DNA from: Stanieria cyanosphaera PCC 7437
GTDB lineage: Bacteria; Cyanobacteriota; Cyanobacteriia; Cyanobacteriales; Xenococcaceae
NCBI RefSeq assembly: GCF_000317575.1
Contig: NC_019748.1
Location: 4,484,501 to 4,548,500 of the forward strand
DNA: 64,000 nucleotides
Reading direction: 5' to 3'
Shown here: positions 27,700 to 36,720 of the stretch, piece by piece
Layout: every line of letters begins with the position of its first letter
Position numbering within the stretch: position 1 is the first letter of the stretch
The notes under the pieces: generated by a model
Databases searched by the model: none
The model's input: only the letters and a program-made list of their open reading frames with translations
Told to the model about the DNA's origin: nothing
Program-made: the position numbers and the translations under genes

Positions 27700-28033
27700 T
27701 CGGGGTGATGTTGTTTTGGTTCTGTTCCCAAATTCCAACCTAAGTTCTGCAAAGACACGACCTGCATTAATCGTACAAGCGGATGATTTACAGACAGGAC
27801 TATCCCACATCATCGTTGCTATGATTACTAGCCAAATGTTTCGAGCAGGGCATCCCAGTCGCGTTACCATTTTGCTAAATTCGCTTGAGGGGCAGCAGTC
27901 AGGTTTGCTCACAGATTCAGTTGTCATGACTGATAACCTGGCAACGATTGTAACATCAGCAGTTTATCGTGTGATTGGCTCATTACCAACATCAGAGATT
28001 GATGAAGCATTGAAACACACTTTGAACTTGTAG
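27665..28033 (+). CDS. MazF/PemK-family endoribonuclease toxin
   Basis: The 122-residue protein carries LNRGDVVLVLFPNSN, KTRPALIVQADDL and VMTDNLATIVTSAVYRVIGS, the three conserved MazF/PemK strands. Start is ATG 27665 or ATG 27674; the second gives MTQPKPTLNRGD. It overlaps the antitoxin gene. Expected activity is sequence-specific mRNA cleavage. Confidence 0.9.
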   Translation: MITMTQPKPTLNRGDVVLVLFPNSNLSSAKTRPALIVQADDLQTGLSHIIVAMITSQMFRAGHPSRVTILLNSLEGQQSGLLTDSVVMTDNLATIVTSAVYRVIGSLPTSEIDEALKHTLNL

Positions 28034-28058
28034 CGATCGCTATAAAATAATAAAAAAA

Positions 28059-28361
28059 ATGAACAAAAACAAGCTAATGCCAATTCATCCTGGTGAGGTG
28101 CTTTTAGAAGAATTTCTGAAACCTATAAACTTGAGTCAAAATCAAATCGCTCTAACTATTCGAGTTCCTGCACGACGTATTAATGAAATTATTCACGGCA
28201 AACGACGTATTACAGCAGATACGGCTCTTCGTTTAGCACGTTATTTTGATATGTCGCCCCGATTTTGGCTGGGATTGCAAATGGATTACGATTTAGCTGA
28301 AGATGAAATTGGAGAGCAACTGAAAAAAGATGTAGCTGTAATGGCAAGTAAAAAGGAATAA
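28059..28361 (+). CDS. higA: HigA-family helix-turn-helix antitoxin (orphan)
   Basis: The 100-residue protein begins MPIHPGEVLLEEFLKPINLS after a short lead and has the XRE helix-turn-helix NQIALTIRVPARRINEIIHG, with RITADTALRLARYF and WLGLQMDYDL. This is the HigA pattern. HigB normally precedes HigA, but here the upstream gene is a MazF-like toxin, so HigA stands alone. It may repress its own promoter or be a remnant of an addiction module. Confidence 0.9.
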   Translation: MNKNKLMPIHPGEVLLEEFLKPINLSQNQIALTIRVPARRINEIIHGKRRITADTALRLARYFDMSPRFWLGLQMDYDLAEDEIGEQLKKDVAVMASKKE

Positions 28362-28454
28362 ATTTTCAATGGTAATACTTTAATAGAGTACAACTCAAAA
28401 TTAAAATATCGGATTTACTGAAGGCGGTTTGGTTACAATCGAACAACTTGAATT

Positions 28455-29579
28455 ATGATTGAAGGTAATAAAATAACCGATTCCTCTGCCTACCAATTCT
28501 TTCAACGACGGGGTAAACATAGAATCTACATTGGAATGTCTCCAGGTGTCGGTAAAACTTATCGAATGCTACAAGAAGCTAAAGGATTATTAGAAGAAGG
28601 AATTGATGTAGTTATTGGGTTACTAGAAACTCACGGCAGAGAAGAAACCGCCGAAGCAGCATCAGGATTAGAATTAATTCCTCGTCAGCAAATTAAACGA
28701 GGCAATCATACTTTAACTGAAATGGATACGGAGGCGATACTGAAGCGTCAACCTCAGTTAGTATTAATCGATGAATTAGCTCATACCAATGTACCAGGTT
28801 CGCAGCGAGAAAAACGTTATCAGGATGTAGAGGTAGTTTTAGCAGCAGGAATCGATGTTTTTTCTACGGTAAATATTCAACACTTAGAAAGTCTAAACGA
28901 TCTAGTAGCAAAAATTACTGGAGTGGTAGTCAGGGAAAGAATTCCAGATCGAATACTAGATGAAGCTGATGAAGTAGTGGTAGTTGATGTTACTCCAGAA
29001 ACTCTACAAGAACGTTTGCGGGAAGGTAAAATCTATACCCTCGATAAAATAGAGCGATCGCTACAAAATTTTTTTCAACGACACAATTTAGTTGCGCTGC
29101 GAGAATTAGCCCTCAGAGAAATTGCCGATAATCTCGAAGAAATTGCCGAATCTACTACTCCAAAAGATAAATACTGTAGTATTCAGGAACGAGTTTTAGT
29201 TTGCATCTCAACTCATCCTAATTCGTCTCATTTATTAAGAAGAGGGGCAAGACTCGCCAGTCAAATGCGATCGCGTTTGTATGTTTTATATGTTAATAAT
29301 CCAGACCGTTTTTTAACTAAAGATGAGAGTTTGTATTTAGAAATGTGCGAAAAGTTGTCTGAACAAATAGGTGGGGAATTTATTAGGGTCGATAGTAATA
29401 ATATTACAACAGCGATCGCTCAAACTGCTAAAAAATATTTTATTACTCAAATAGTTTTGGGACAAACACGCCGATCTCGTTGGCAATTATTGTTACGTAG
29501 TTCTCCAGTTCAAGAGTTACTTAAAGTTCTTCACGATGTCGATCTACATATTATTGCTACAAATAATAACAGCAGATAG
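28455..29579 (+). CDS. kdpD: Truncated KdpD (sensor and Usp domains, no kinase)
   Basis: The 374-residue protein has the KdpD N-terminal domain (about 17-230), with Walker A GMSPGVGKTYRML, LLETHGREET and the DELAHTNVPG segment. A universal-stress-protein-like domain (about 247-370) follows. It ends there: the four membrane helices, GAF, HisKA and ATPase domains of enterobacterial KdpD are absent, as is kdpE. Short KdpD proteins of this type are known from Anabaena kdp operons. It is separated from kdpC by about 2.6 kb of inserted genes. Confidence 0.93.
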   Translation: MIEGNKITDSSAYQFFQRRGKHRIYIGMSPGVGKTYRMLQEAKGLLEEGIDVVIGLLETHGREETAEAASGLELIPRQQIKRGNHTLTEMDTEAILKRQPQLVLIDELAHTNVPGSQREKRYQDVEVVLAAGIDVFSTVNIQHLESLNDLVAKITGVVVRERIPDRILDEADEVVVVDVTPETLQERLREGKIYTLDKIERSLQNFFQRHNLVALRELALREIADNLEEIAESTTPKDKYCSIQERVLVCISTHPNSSHLLRRGARLASQMRSRLYVLYVNNPDRFLTKDESLYLEMCEKLSEQIGGEFIRVDSNNITTAIAQTAKKYFITQIVLGQTRRSRWQLLLRSSPVQELLKVLHDVDLHIIATNNNSR

Positions 29580-29627
29580 TTGATTGCTGATTGATATTTT
29601 TTTTATTCAAATGGATCGATCTATTTC

Positions 29628-30037
29628 ATGTATGGCTCTTACAATTGCGATATCTACAATATCAAACCTCTAGCCTTAGATTTAAATGCAGTAGCAGTCG
29701 GATCTGCTTTTGCTTACGAAGACTTAATAACTTGTATCGCACAGATCGTTTGTTTGCTGAGGTAAGTTCTCAATTTGCTCTACGTTTTGCAGCGATCGCG
29801 AATACTTTCGGTACTCTAGGTTATCCTCAACGTTTTGATCCCAATCTTTTAGCTGAGGTAGGAATAAAAGCTAGTGAAGTCGAAGAGGATGGCACAATTG
29901 TAACTTTAGGAATTGGGATGAGACAGCAGATTGGTTATCAAAGTGTTCTAGATTTAGGAATAGAAGGCGATCTTGCTGGCAATAATGGGGAACGGAGTCA
30001 GCTACGTCTAGTAGCAGGTTATTCTCTAGCTTTTTAA
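29628..30037 (+). pseudogene. Outer-membrane beta-barrel C-terminal fragment with a frameshift
   Basis: One frame gives ALDLNAVAVGSAFAYEDL and then runs into a stop. The next frame continues as NNLYRTDRLFAEVSSQFALR and ends RLVAGYSLAF. One missing base near 29725 would join them. Alternating strands, Gly/aromatic content and the terminal Phe fit an outer-membrane barrel, but I cannot name the family. No signal peptide or N-terminal domain remains. Confidence 0.55.
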
Positions 30038-30340
30038 CTATTAAAATTGCGCTTTTTTCGTGTAACAGCGAAATAAACTCCGGCTTAAGTAGTACACGCT
30101 AATGAACGATAATAAAGTGACGTTCACTGTATTTTTTCAAATATTAATCAGTTATTTTACAACTTGAAGATTCAGTAAAAACATTGAACTTTTTAACAAA
30201 TTTTTGTTAGATGGTAGTGTAATTACTGATTTTTTTTTGTATCTTAGTAACAATTAGATACAATAATTTAATTTTCTATTTAATAATCCGTAAATATACT
30301 TAAGCAATAGTGTTCCTTAGCAATCAATTATTAGTTAATT
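30038..30340. other. AT-rich spacer before the TPR gene
   Basis: No gene is visible. There is a short palindrome near 30116 (AGTGACGTTCACT). The rest is AT-rich and should contain the promoter of the TPR gene. Confidence 0.35.
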
Positions 30341-32347
30341 ATGTTTAAGCTCCTGAAGACTTTTTTAGAGCCTCAAGTCAATTCTAAATTATCGCCTAAA
30401 TCAGAGGAAAAGCTTTTAGCCCAACCAGATCATAATTTTGAATCACAGCTTAAACAAGCGGATGATTTTCATCAACAAGGTAAGTTAAAAGAAGCAATTA
30501 CTCTTTATCGTCAAGCTATCGAACAAACATCTCATTTGGCTGTTAAATATCCAAAATCATCGATTAATCTACAACAAAACAATAATCTCGCTTTAGCTTA
30601 TGAACAATTGGCAGCAGCTTATAAACAAAGAGGAGAAATCGAACAAGCAGCTAATTATTACCGACAAGCAATTGTATTTAAATCTTTAACTTGGCAACAA
30701 TCAAAGCAATCTCATCAATCTAATTCTGAATTAGTCATCAACAAATTACTAAAAAAAGATAATTTACTCAAGTCTGCTTTTGCTTTTCAACCTTTATCCG
30801 CAGAAACTAAGCAAAAATTGCTTAATCTTAACTCTAGACTAGCAGAAAACAATTCCTATCATTCGCTCTTTTCTGGAGTAGACAATCAAATTAATAGTCA
30901 GCAAACTATTACGATTAAATGGGAAGCTGCTCAAGTCTATTTACAACAAGCATTAGATTTTTGCGATCGCCATAATTGGCATCAAGCTGCGATCGCTTGT
31001 CAACAGGCTACCCAACTATGTCCTAATTTAGCCGAAGCTTATAAAATCTGGGGCAATGCTTTACAGCGAATGGGAAAAACCGCCGAAGCAATGGATTGTT
31101 ATGCTAAAGCAGTAGAAATTCAACCAGATTTGGCAGAAGTATACGCTAAAGTAGCTAGTCTTTATGCTGGGCAACAAAAATGGCACCAAGCGATTGAATA
31201 TTATCAAAAAGCAATTATTATTAAACCTACTTTTGCTGAAGCTTATCAAAATTTAGCTCAAATTTCGCAACAGCTTAATCAACCAGAGAAAGCTCAACTA
31301 TTTCACTCAAAATTTTTAGAATTAGAAGCATTAAATCACCAAACTCAAACTAATGTTCAATCATCTTTGCCCAGTTCTAATTTACTACCATCTCAATCAG
31401 TAGTAACCTATCAAGAAATAGCCAAAAATTTAGAAAAACAAAGCAATTGGCAAGAAGCTGCTCGTTATTATCGTAAAGCTTTAGAATTAAATTTATCTCA
31501 ACCAGTAGCTAATTCAACTAATAATTCTCCAAGCACGCCTCAATTAGCTAGGCTCAAACAAGTTCAACAATTATTACATCAAAGTTCGGACGAAGTTCCT
31601 AATCAAACTACTCTGCTAACATCGGTTTCTGAAACGAGTGCAAACACTGCCTCTCCTGTGCGGGAAGCAAGTTCCCGCACCCGAGACACTCAATCCAGAA
31701 CAAAACAACTAGATAAAGCAATTGAACGTTATCAAAAACAAGCTCAATTAAAACCAGATTCTGCCAAAATTCAATTAGATTTGGGTAATTTGTATGCTAA
31801 GCAACACCAATGGCACATAGCAATTAATTGTTATCACAAAGCCCTCAAGATTAATTATCAATCTGCTGAAGCTTATTGGTATTTAGCCGATGCTTTAGAA
31901 AAAATTGGGAAAACTTCTGAAGCTCTTCAACGTCGTTATCAAGCACTAAGTCTAAAAACAGATTTAGCTCCAGCCTCAGAACACGTTTATTTGGGTAAAT
32001 TACTACAAAAACAAGGAAAACTAGACCAAGCAGTGATTTGTTATCGCCAGGCAATTGGCTTAAAACCACAATTTATTCCAGCTTATTATCGTTTAGGACA
32101 AATTTTAAGTTTGGAAGGCGAAAAACAAGAAGCGATCGCTTGTTATCGTCAGGCAATCAAGTATGATCCTCACAATGCGGAATTATATTTTCTTTTGGGT
32201 CAAGAATTGGCAGAAGAAAAACAATGGCATCAAGCTGTTCAAGCTTATCGTCGTGTTTTAGAACTCAAACCAACTTATCCTCAAGCTTCCTATCGACTAA
32301 ACTATGCTTTATCAGAAAAATTAAAGTTAGATTTACAGAAAAGATAA
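30341..32347 (+). CDS. Tetratricopeptide-repeat protein
   Basis: The 668-residue protein is built of TPR units, with clear ones at about residues 35-110, 205-330, 355-385 and 465-660. Typical segments are AEAYKIWGNALQRMGKTAEA, FIPAYYRLGQILSLEGEKQE and AELYFLLGQELAEEKQWHQA. There is no signal peptide or catalytic domain. TPR arrays mediate protein-protein contacts; in cyanobacteria similar proteins act in secretion, glycosylation or photosystem assembly, so the role is open. A palindromic repeat is inserted in frame in the central linker. DUF427 follows within 18 bases. Confidence 0.9.
   Translation: MFKLLKTFLEPQVNSKLSPKSEEKLLAQPDHNFESQLKQADDFHQQGKLKEAITLYRQAIEQTSHLAVKYPKSSINLQQNNNLALAYEQLAAAYKQRGEIEQAANYYRQAIVFKSLTWQQSKQSHQSNSELVINKLLKKDNLLKSAFAFQPLSAETKQKLLNLNSRLAENNSYHSLFSGVDNQINSQQTITIKWEAAQVYLQQALDFCDRHNWHQAAIACQQATQLCPNLAEAYKIWGNALQRMGKTAEAMDCYAKAVEIQPDLAEVYAKVASLYAGQQKWHQAIEYYQKAIIIKPTFAEAYQNLAQISQQLNQPEKAQLFHSKFLELEALNHQTQTNVQSSLPSSNLLPSQSVVTYQEIAKNLEKQSNWQEAARYYRKALELNLSQPVANSTNNSPSTPQLARLKQVQQLLHQSSDEVPNQTTLLTSVSETSANTASPVREASSRTRDTQSRTKQLDKAIERYQKQAQLKPDSAKIQLDLGNLYAKQHQWHIAINCYHKALKINYQSAEAYWYLADALEKIGKTSEALQRRYQALSLKTDLAPASEHVYLGKLLQKQGKLDQAVICYRQAIGLKPQFIPAYYRLGQILSLEGEKQEAIACYRQAIKYDPHNAELYFLLGQELAEEKQWHQAVQAYRRVLELKPTYPQASYRLNYALSEKLKLDLQKR
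31658..31680. repeat. Palindromic repeat inside the TPR coding region
   Basis: GTGCGGGAA and TTCCCGCAC form a perfect 9-bp stem with a 5-base loop. It is GC-rich in an AT-rich gene and encodes SPVREASSRTRD in the low-complexity linker (about residues 437-450). Confidence 0.7.
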
Positions 32348-32365
32348 TTACAACAAGGAATAAAA

Positions 32366-32650
32366 ATGCCTAAAGCAATTTGGAATGGTGCAATTTTAGC
32401 CGAAAGCGATCGCACTTTAGTAGTAGAAAGAAATCAATATTTTCCTCCTGACTCAATTAATCAAGAGTATTTTCGCCAAAGTAATACTCATACAACTTGT
32501 CCTTGGAAAGGAGAAGCTAGCTACTATACGATTGTGGTTGATGGTCAAGAAAATAAAGACGCAGCTTGGTATTATCCTCAAGCTAAAGAAAAAGCAAAAC
32601 ATATAGAAGGTTATATTGCTTTTTGGCGTGGAGTTAAAGTAGAAGTTTAA
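32366..32650 (+). CDS. DUF427 domain-containing protein
   Basis: The 94-residue protein has the full DUF427 fold: KAIWNGAILAESDRTLVVE, YFPPDSIN, HTTCPWKGEASYYTIVVDG and AAWYYPQAKEKAKHIEGYIA. The CPWKG motif is the family hallmark. The function is not established. It lies 18 bases after the TPR gene and may be co-transcribed with it. Confidence 0.93.
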   Translation: MPKAIWNGAILAESDRTLVVERNQYFPPDSINQEYFRQSNTHTTCPWKGEASYYTIVVDGQENKDAAWYYPQAKEKAKHIEGYIAFWRGVKVEV

Positions 32651-32927
32651 ATTTGAAGTGTTTCCGAAGCTACTGCTTAAGCAGGCAGGGGTTGATTTTA
32701 ATTAAGCAATTCTGACTCGTATCTAATCCCCCTCCCCAGGATGAGGATTTTGCGTGATTCCAGATTGCGATACTATCTGACTGCGAGTCAATTAAGCAAA
32801 TCTTGCTTTGTAAGGATTGAGCTTGTTTGAACTTCGTTAATTTGCCTACGGAGTTATCACAAGTAGACAAATACTCTTAAGTTTTACTTTTCCGATTAGC
32901 CAAGTTATTTTGAGAGGACGAACAATC

Positions 32928-33527
32928 ATGGCATACGAATTACCATCTCTTCCCTATGACTACACAGCTTTAGAACCGTATATTTCCAAAAGCACTTTAG
33001 AATTTCATCATGATAAACATCATGCTGCGTATGTTAATAAGTACAATGATGCAGTCAAAGGAACTGAACTTGATAGTAAATCGATTGAAGAAGTAATTAA
33101 AGCGATCGCAGGAGATTCTAGTAAAACAGGACTTTTCAATAACGCTGCCCAAGCTTGGAATCATACTTTTTATTGGCAATGTATGAAACCTAATGGTGGC
33201 GGTACTCCCACACGAGAATTAGCTAAAAAAATTGAAGCTGATTTTGGTGGTTTCGATCAGTTTGTTGAAGCTTTTAAAGATGCAGGTGCAACTCAATTTG
33301 GTAGTGGTTGGGCTTGGTTAGTCTTAGATGGAGATAAGCTCAAAGTTACCAAAACTTTAAATGCTGATAATCCTTTGACTAGTGGACAAGTTCCTTTACT
33401 AACTATGGACGTTTGGGAACACGCTTATTATCTCGATTACCAAAACAAACGACCATCTTACATTGATGAGTTTGTCGCTCATTTAATCAACTGGGACTTT
33501 GTAGCTCAAAATTTGTCTGCTGCGTAG
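32928..33527 (+). CDS. sodB: Iron superoxide dismutase
   Basis: The 199-residue enzyme dismutates superoxide in the cytosol. It begins MAYELPSLPYDYTALEPYI, with metal ligands His in EFHHDKHHAAYV and WNHTFYW, and Asp/His in DVWEHAYYLDYQ. Gln in NNAAQAWNHTF is the FeSOD position (MnSOD has GGHxNH). ATG 32928 with GAGAGGA upstream is preferred over a start six codons earlier. The leader (32651-32927) has no gene but may hold the promoter. Confidence 0.97.
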   Translation: MAYELPSLPYDYTALEPYISKSTLEFHHDKHHAAYVNKYNDAVKGTELDSKSIEEVIKAIAGDSSKTGLFNNAAQAWNHTFYWQCMKPNGGGTPTRELAKKIEADFGGFDQFVEAFKDAGATQFGSGWAWLVLDGDKLKVTKTLNADNPLTSGQVPLLTMDVWEHAYYLDYQNKRPSYIDEFVAHLINWDFVAQNLSAA

Positions 33528-33540
33528 ATACAAATTAACT

Positions 33541-33566
33541 GAGGGTTGGGTATTGCCTTTACCCTC
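33541..33566 (+). terminator. Possible terminator after sodB
   Basis: GAGGGT and ACCCTC pair around a 14-base loop 13 bases after the stop. There is no clear T-run, so the call is weak. Confidence 0.4.
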
Positions 33567-33602
33567 CCTGGTTAACTTTCTAGTCATGGAATTATTAAAA
33601 TC

Positions 33603-33818
33603 ATGACCGATCCTCATTATCCTAAAATTATTCTTTCTTTTCCTTATCGTGGGTTCAAAATAGAGATTGACCGCACGGAGTTAGACGGACAGGTGATTTA
33701 TGCTGCCTGGGCAAATTATGACCGAGGTTGTGCAGTTGCTGTACCCAGTGCAGTTAGTCGGCTCGAAGCGATCAAAAAGGCAAAACAATGGATCGATAGA
33801 AGACTGCAACAAGTTTGA
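33603..33818 (+). CDS. Conserved hypothetical protein
   Basis: A 71-residue small soluble protein with pattern YPKIILSFPYRGFKIEIDRT, YAAWANYDRG and a C-terminal helix (RLEAIKKAKQWIDRRLQQV). It resembles small cyanobacterial proteins of unknown function. It lies 75 bases after sodB on the same strand and converges on the Uma2 gene. Confidence 0.7.
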   Translation: MTDPHYPKIILSFPYRGFKIEIDRTELDGQVIYAAWANYDRGCAVAVPSAVSRLEAIKKAKQWIDRRLQQV

Positions 33819-33830
33819 GCTTTAATTTAA

Positions 33831-34424
33831 TTAATTACTAAAAATTTCGGTTAAATCTAAACTAAACCCAGGTAAGACATTTTCTCCTGATAAGGTTTGA
33901 GGATGATTCAAAATTTCTACTGAACTTTGGGAACGATATATTTCTACTGTTTTAGCTTCGGGTTCGATTAACCAACCAAGCTTAACGCCATTATCTAAAT
34001 ATTCTTGCATCTTTGCTTGTAAGTCTTCATATCGCTGGTTTTTAAGATCGCTAGGACTTACCAACTCAATCACAAAATCGGGAGCTATGGGAGGAAATCC
34101 ATCTTGTTGAGATTGAGTCAACTGATTCCATCGTTCTAGTTTAATCCAACTAACATCAGGACTTCTTCTCGCTCCATTGGGTAGAACAAATAGAGTAGAA
34201 GAATCAAATACTTCTCCAGTACCATCTCGATCCGCCCAGTTTCTCAACTGCTGTGTCAAGCGACTATTTTTTCTTCCTGCCGTGCCACCCGTAGGACTCA
34301 TGATAATTAATTCTCCAGTTTTAGTTAACTCCAATCGTGCTAGTTGTTCGGTGGATGCCAGTTGCTCGAACTGTTCTGGAGTTACGCGAAATCCTTTGGG
34401 AATAGAGATTGTCTCCATTGACAT
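33831..34424 (-). CDS. Uma2-family endonuclease-like protein (DUF820)
   Basis: The 197-residue protein has the restriction-endonuclease-like fold of Uma2. The PD-(D/E)xK-like core lies in SPDVSWIKLERW and PDFVIELVSPSDLKNQRYED, plus the closing LGWLIEPEAKTVEIY. These proteins are very common in cyanobacteria, often in many copies; whether they cut DNA in vivo is unclear. The start region is part of a ~160-bp duplication also found after the caspase/WD40 gene. Confidence 0.92.
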   Translation of the reverse strand: MSMETISIPKGFRVTPEQFEQLASTEQLARLELTKTGELIIMSPTGGTAGRKNSRLTQQLRNWADRDGTGEVFDSSTLFVLPNGARRSPDVSWIKLERWNQLTQSQQDGFPPIAPDFVIELVSPSDLKNQRYEDLQAKMQEYLDNGVKLGWLIEPEAKTVEIYRSQSSVEILNHPQTLSGENVLPGFSLDLTEIFSN

Positions 34425-34535
34425 CTTTCTCCAGCCAATCTTGTTAATAACTATTTTAGATTAGGTTCAATTACAAATTAAACGATCGCGTTTAGATAAA
34501 TTAGGATTATATTCTAGATAATTATTAAGGCGATC
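34375..34535. repeat. Left copy of a ~160-bp duplication
   Basis: This block contains the start of Uma2 and, upstream of it, 23 codons matching the very end of the caspase/WD40 gene. It aligns with 36627-36790 with scattered substitutions. Confidence 0.8.
34467..34535 (-). pseudogene. C-terminal tail of a caspase/WD40-type gene (fragment)
   Basis: The minus strand reads DRLNNYLEYNPNLSK, then RDRLICN and stop. It is nearly identical to the tail of the 1756-residue protein (DRVNNYLEYNPNLSKSDRSI). No upstream coding remains. Confidence 0.75.
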
Positions 34536-34754
34536 ACGCAGTGCCAGCGAAGCGATCACTTTATAATTAATTTATTTTACTTTCTCTTATTATACTTTTG
34601 TAATATGGCTGAGTATCATATTTAAACTCAAGGAATGATTGCTAATAATTATTGATACAGATCGCTTAATTAAATGACTTTAAATAGTTTCAAAGTTTTT
34701 CTTATAATTCATTTATTCAGAAAAAAGAAAATAAAACAATACTGAAGTATAAAT

Positions 34755-35219
34755 ATGACTGCTCGATTGTCATCAACTACCGATACAAATAATCTCTACT
34801 CGCGCGATTATTATCTTTGGCTATCACACACTGCACAACTAATCAAAGAAGGCAAATTTAATGAGGTAGATGCAGTTAATTTAGTTGAAGAAATTGAAGA
34901 TATGGGCAGAAATGAGCAACGAGCGATTGAAAGCAATTTGGTAGTTGTGTTGCTGCACTTACTTAAGTATAAATATCAGCCAGTTAAAAGATCTAATAGC
35001 TGGAAGGCTAGTATCAGAGAACATCGACGGAGATTAAGAAAAGCTTTTTCTGCTAGTCCCAGCTTAAAACGTTATTTTAAAGAAGTTTTCGATGAATGTT
35101 ACCAGGATAGCAGAGAACAGGCTGCTGATGAAACGGGATTACCCCTTGATACTTTTCCAACTTTTTCTCCTTTTACTCCAGACCAAATCCTCAATCCCGA
35201 CTATTTACCTGAAGAGTAA
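34755..35219 (+). CDS. DUF29 domain-containing protein
   Basis: The 154-residue, mostly helical protein has the DUF29 pattern YSRDYYLWLSHTAQLIKEGK, VDAVNLVEEIEDMGRNEQRA and LHLLKYKYQP, and the closing PFTPDQILNPDYLPEE. It is a very common cyanobacterial family of unknown function, usually in many paralogues. It stands alone on the plus strand within the segment bracketed by the ~160-bp duplication. Confidence 0.92.
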   Translation: MTARLSSTTDTNNLYSRDYYLWLSHTAQLIKEGKFNEVDAVNLVEEIEDMGRNEQRAIESNLVVVLLHLLKYKYQPVKRSNSWKASIREHRRRLRKAFSASPSLKRYFKEVFDECYQDSREQAADETGLPLDTFPTFSPFTPDQILNPDYLPEE

Positions 35220-35303
35220 CATGACTAATACCAAATAATTTCTATTTAATTAAACTGATTTTTGCTCTTTGCTGCGATCGCGTATGTGCCAGCCTTCGGC
35301 TGA

Positions 35304-35483
35304 ATGATAAAATTAAAATTTTTAATTATCTTCCTTATTCTATGTGTTTCAATTCCCAGTTGTTTGTTTGTTTATAAATTTTTCGCACCTGATTTTAATG
35401 AAAAGCAATGTAAAACTGTTAGAGAAAACTACAAAAAAATACGTATTGGAATGAATAAGGAAGAGGTTTTATTACTAAAATGA
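35304..35483 (+). pseudogene. N-terminal fragment of a lipoprotein-like gene
   Basis: The 59-residue frame begins MIKLKFLIIFLILCVSIPSC (signal, with a possible lipobox Cys). It continues to YKKIRIGMNKEEVLLLK, which resembles the first strand of a BamE/SmpA-like domain. It stops at TGA 35481 where RTX-repeat coding in another frame begins. The two seem joined by a rearrangement. Confidence 0.5.
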
Positions 35484-36585
35484 TATTTATGTTGTTAATA
35501 CTACTAGCGATCTAATCACTGAAAATACTGGTCAGGGTACAGATACAGTTTATTCAAACACCACCTATACTTTAGGAACTAACTTAGAAAACCTAATTCT
35601 GACTGGCACAACTGCTATTAATGGAAAGGGAAACGCTCTTAACAACATACTAACAGGCAACAGCGTAAATAATACTCTTGATGGTGATGGAGGTGTAGAT
35701 ACGCTCATCGGCGGTGCTGGTAATGATACTTATATTGTAGACACTACAACCGATGCAATTACAGAAAATGCTAACGAAGGTGTCGATACTGTCTCTTCCA
35801 GCATTACTTATATTTTAGGCACTAATTTAGAAAATCTAACCCTAACTGGAACGAGTGTTATCAATGGTACAGGTAATGCCTCTAATAATACGCTCAAAGG
35901 TAATAGTGCGAATAACATTCTTAATGGTGACGCTGGCAATGACAATCTCTCTGGCGGTGCTGGTAATGACACAATAGATGGTGGACTGGGTAGCGATCGC
36001 TTGAGTGAATCTGGTAATTTCAATTTTACTCTCACCAATACCAGTTTGATTGGCAATGGAACTGATGTTCTAATTTCTATCGAAGCTGCAACTCTAACTG
36101 GTGGTAGTAGCAATAACATCCTGGAGGCTTCCAATTTTACTCTCGGTGCTGTCAACCTTAATGGTAATTCGGGCAATGATACCCTCGTCGGTGGCACTGG
36201 CAATGATACATTAATTGGAGGAAGTGGTAATGATAGCCTCTCTGGTAGTGCTGGTAATGACCAATTTATTTACAATACAAATGCAGCCTTTACTACTAGT
36301 GCAGTAGGAATAGATCGAATTGCAGACTTTGTTGGTGGCACTGACAAAATTGTACTAGATAAAACCACCTTTACTGCACTGACTAGTATCGTAGGTAGTG
36401 GATTTAGTGTTGCTAGTGAGTTTGCTGTTGATACTACAAATGCATTTATCGTTTATAGTAGTTCTACTGGTAACTTATTTTACAATCAAAACGGAGTTAC
36501 AACTGGTTTAGGTTTGGGCGCGCAATTTGCTACTGTAAGCGAAATTCCTGCTTTGAGTACTAATGATTTTATTCTTCAGGCTTAG
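35479..36585 (+). pseudogene. RTX/hemolysin-type calcium-binding repeat protein, C-terminal fragment
   Basis: An uninterrupted frame of about 368 codons has no start codon until TTG 36001 and is preceded by an in-frame stop. It encodes repeats of the type TYTLGTNLENLTLTG and the Ca2+-binding nonapeptides GGAGNDTYIV, GGTGNDTLIGGSGNDSLSG. It ends in the RTX C-terminal module (DRIADFVGGTDKIVLDKTTF ... NDFILQA). Intact relatives are large type I-secreted proteins. The N-terminal part is missing, so this is probably a remnant; expression of the 194-residue part from TTG 36001 is possible. Confidence 0.75.
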
Positions 36586-36612
36586 TCGAAGCACGCTGCT
36601 TAATTAAATTTA

Positions 36613-36672
36613 TTAATTAAACTGATGTTCTGAAGTTACTCGAAATTCTTTGGGTATAGAGATTGTTTGCAT
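36613..36672 (-). pseudogene. Uma2 N-terminal fragment
   Basis: ATG 36672 reads MQTISIPKEFRVTSEHQFN and stops. It matches the first residues of the intact Uma2 (METISIPKGFRVTPEQF). It lies just downstream of the caspase/WD40 gene in the right copy of the duplication (36627-36790). Confidence 0.75.
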
Positions 36673-36720
36673 TAATATTTTTCTCCAGTTAACATTTTTT
36701 ATAATTATTTTAGGTTCAAT

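Noticed and set aside
35808-36203. Minus-strand frame opposite the RTX repeats
   Set aside because: Low-complexity mirror of Gly/Asn/Asp repeats.
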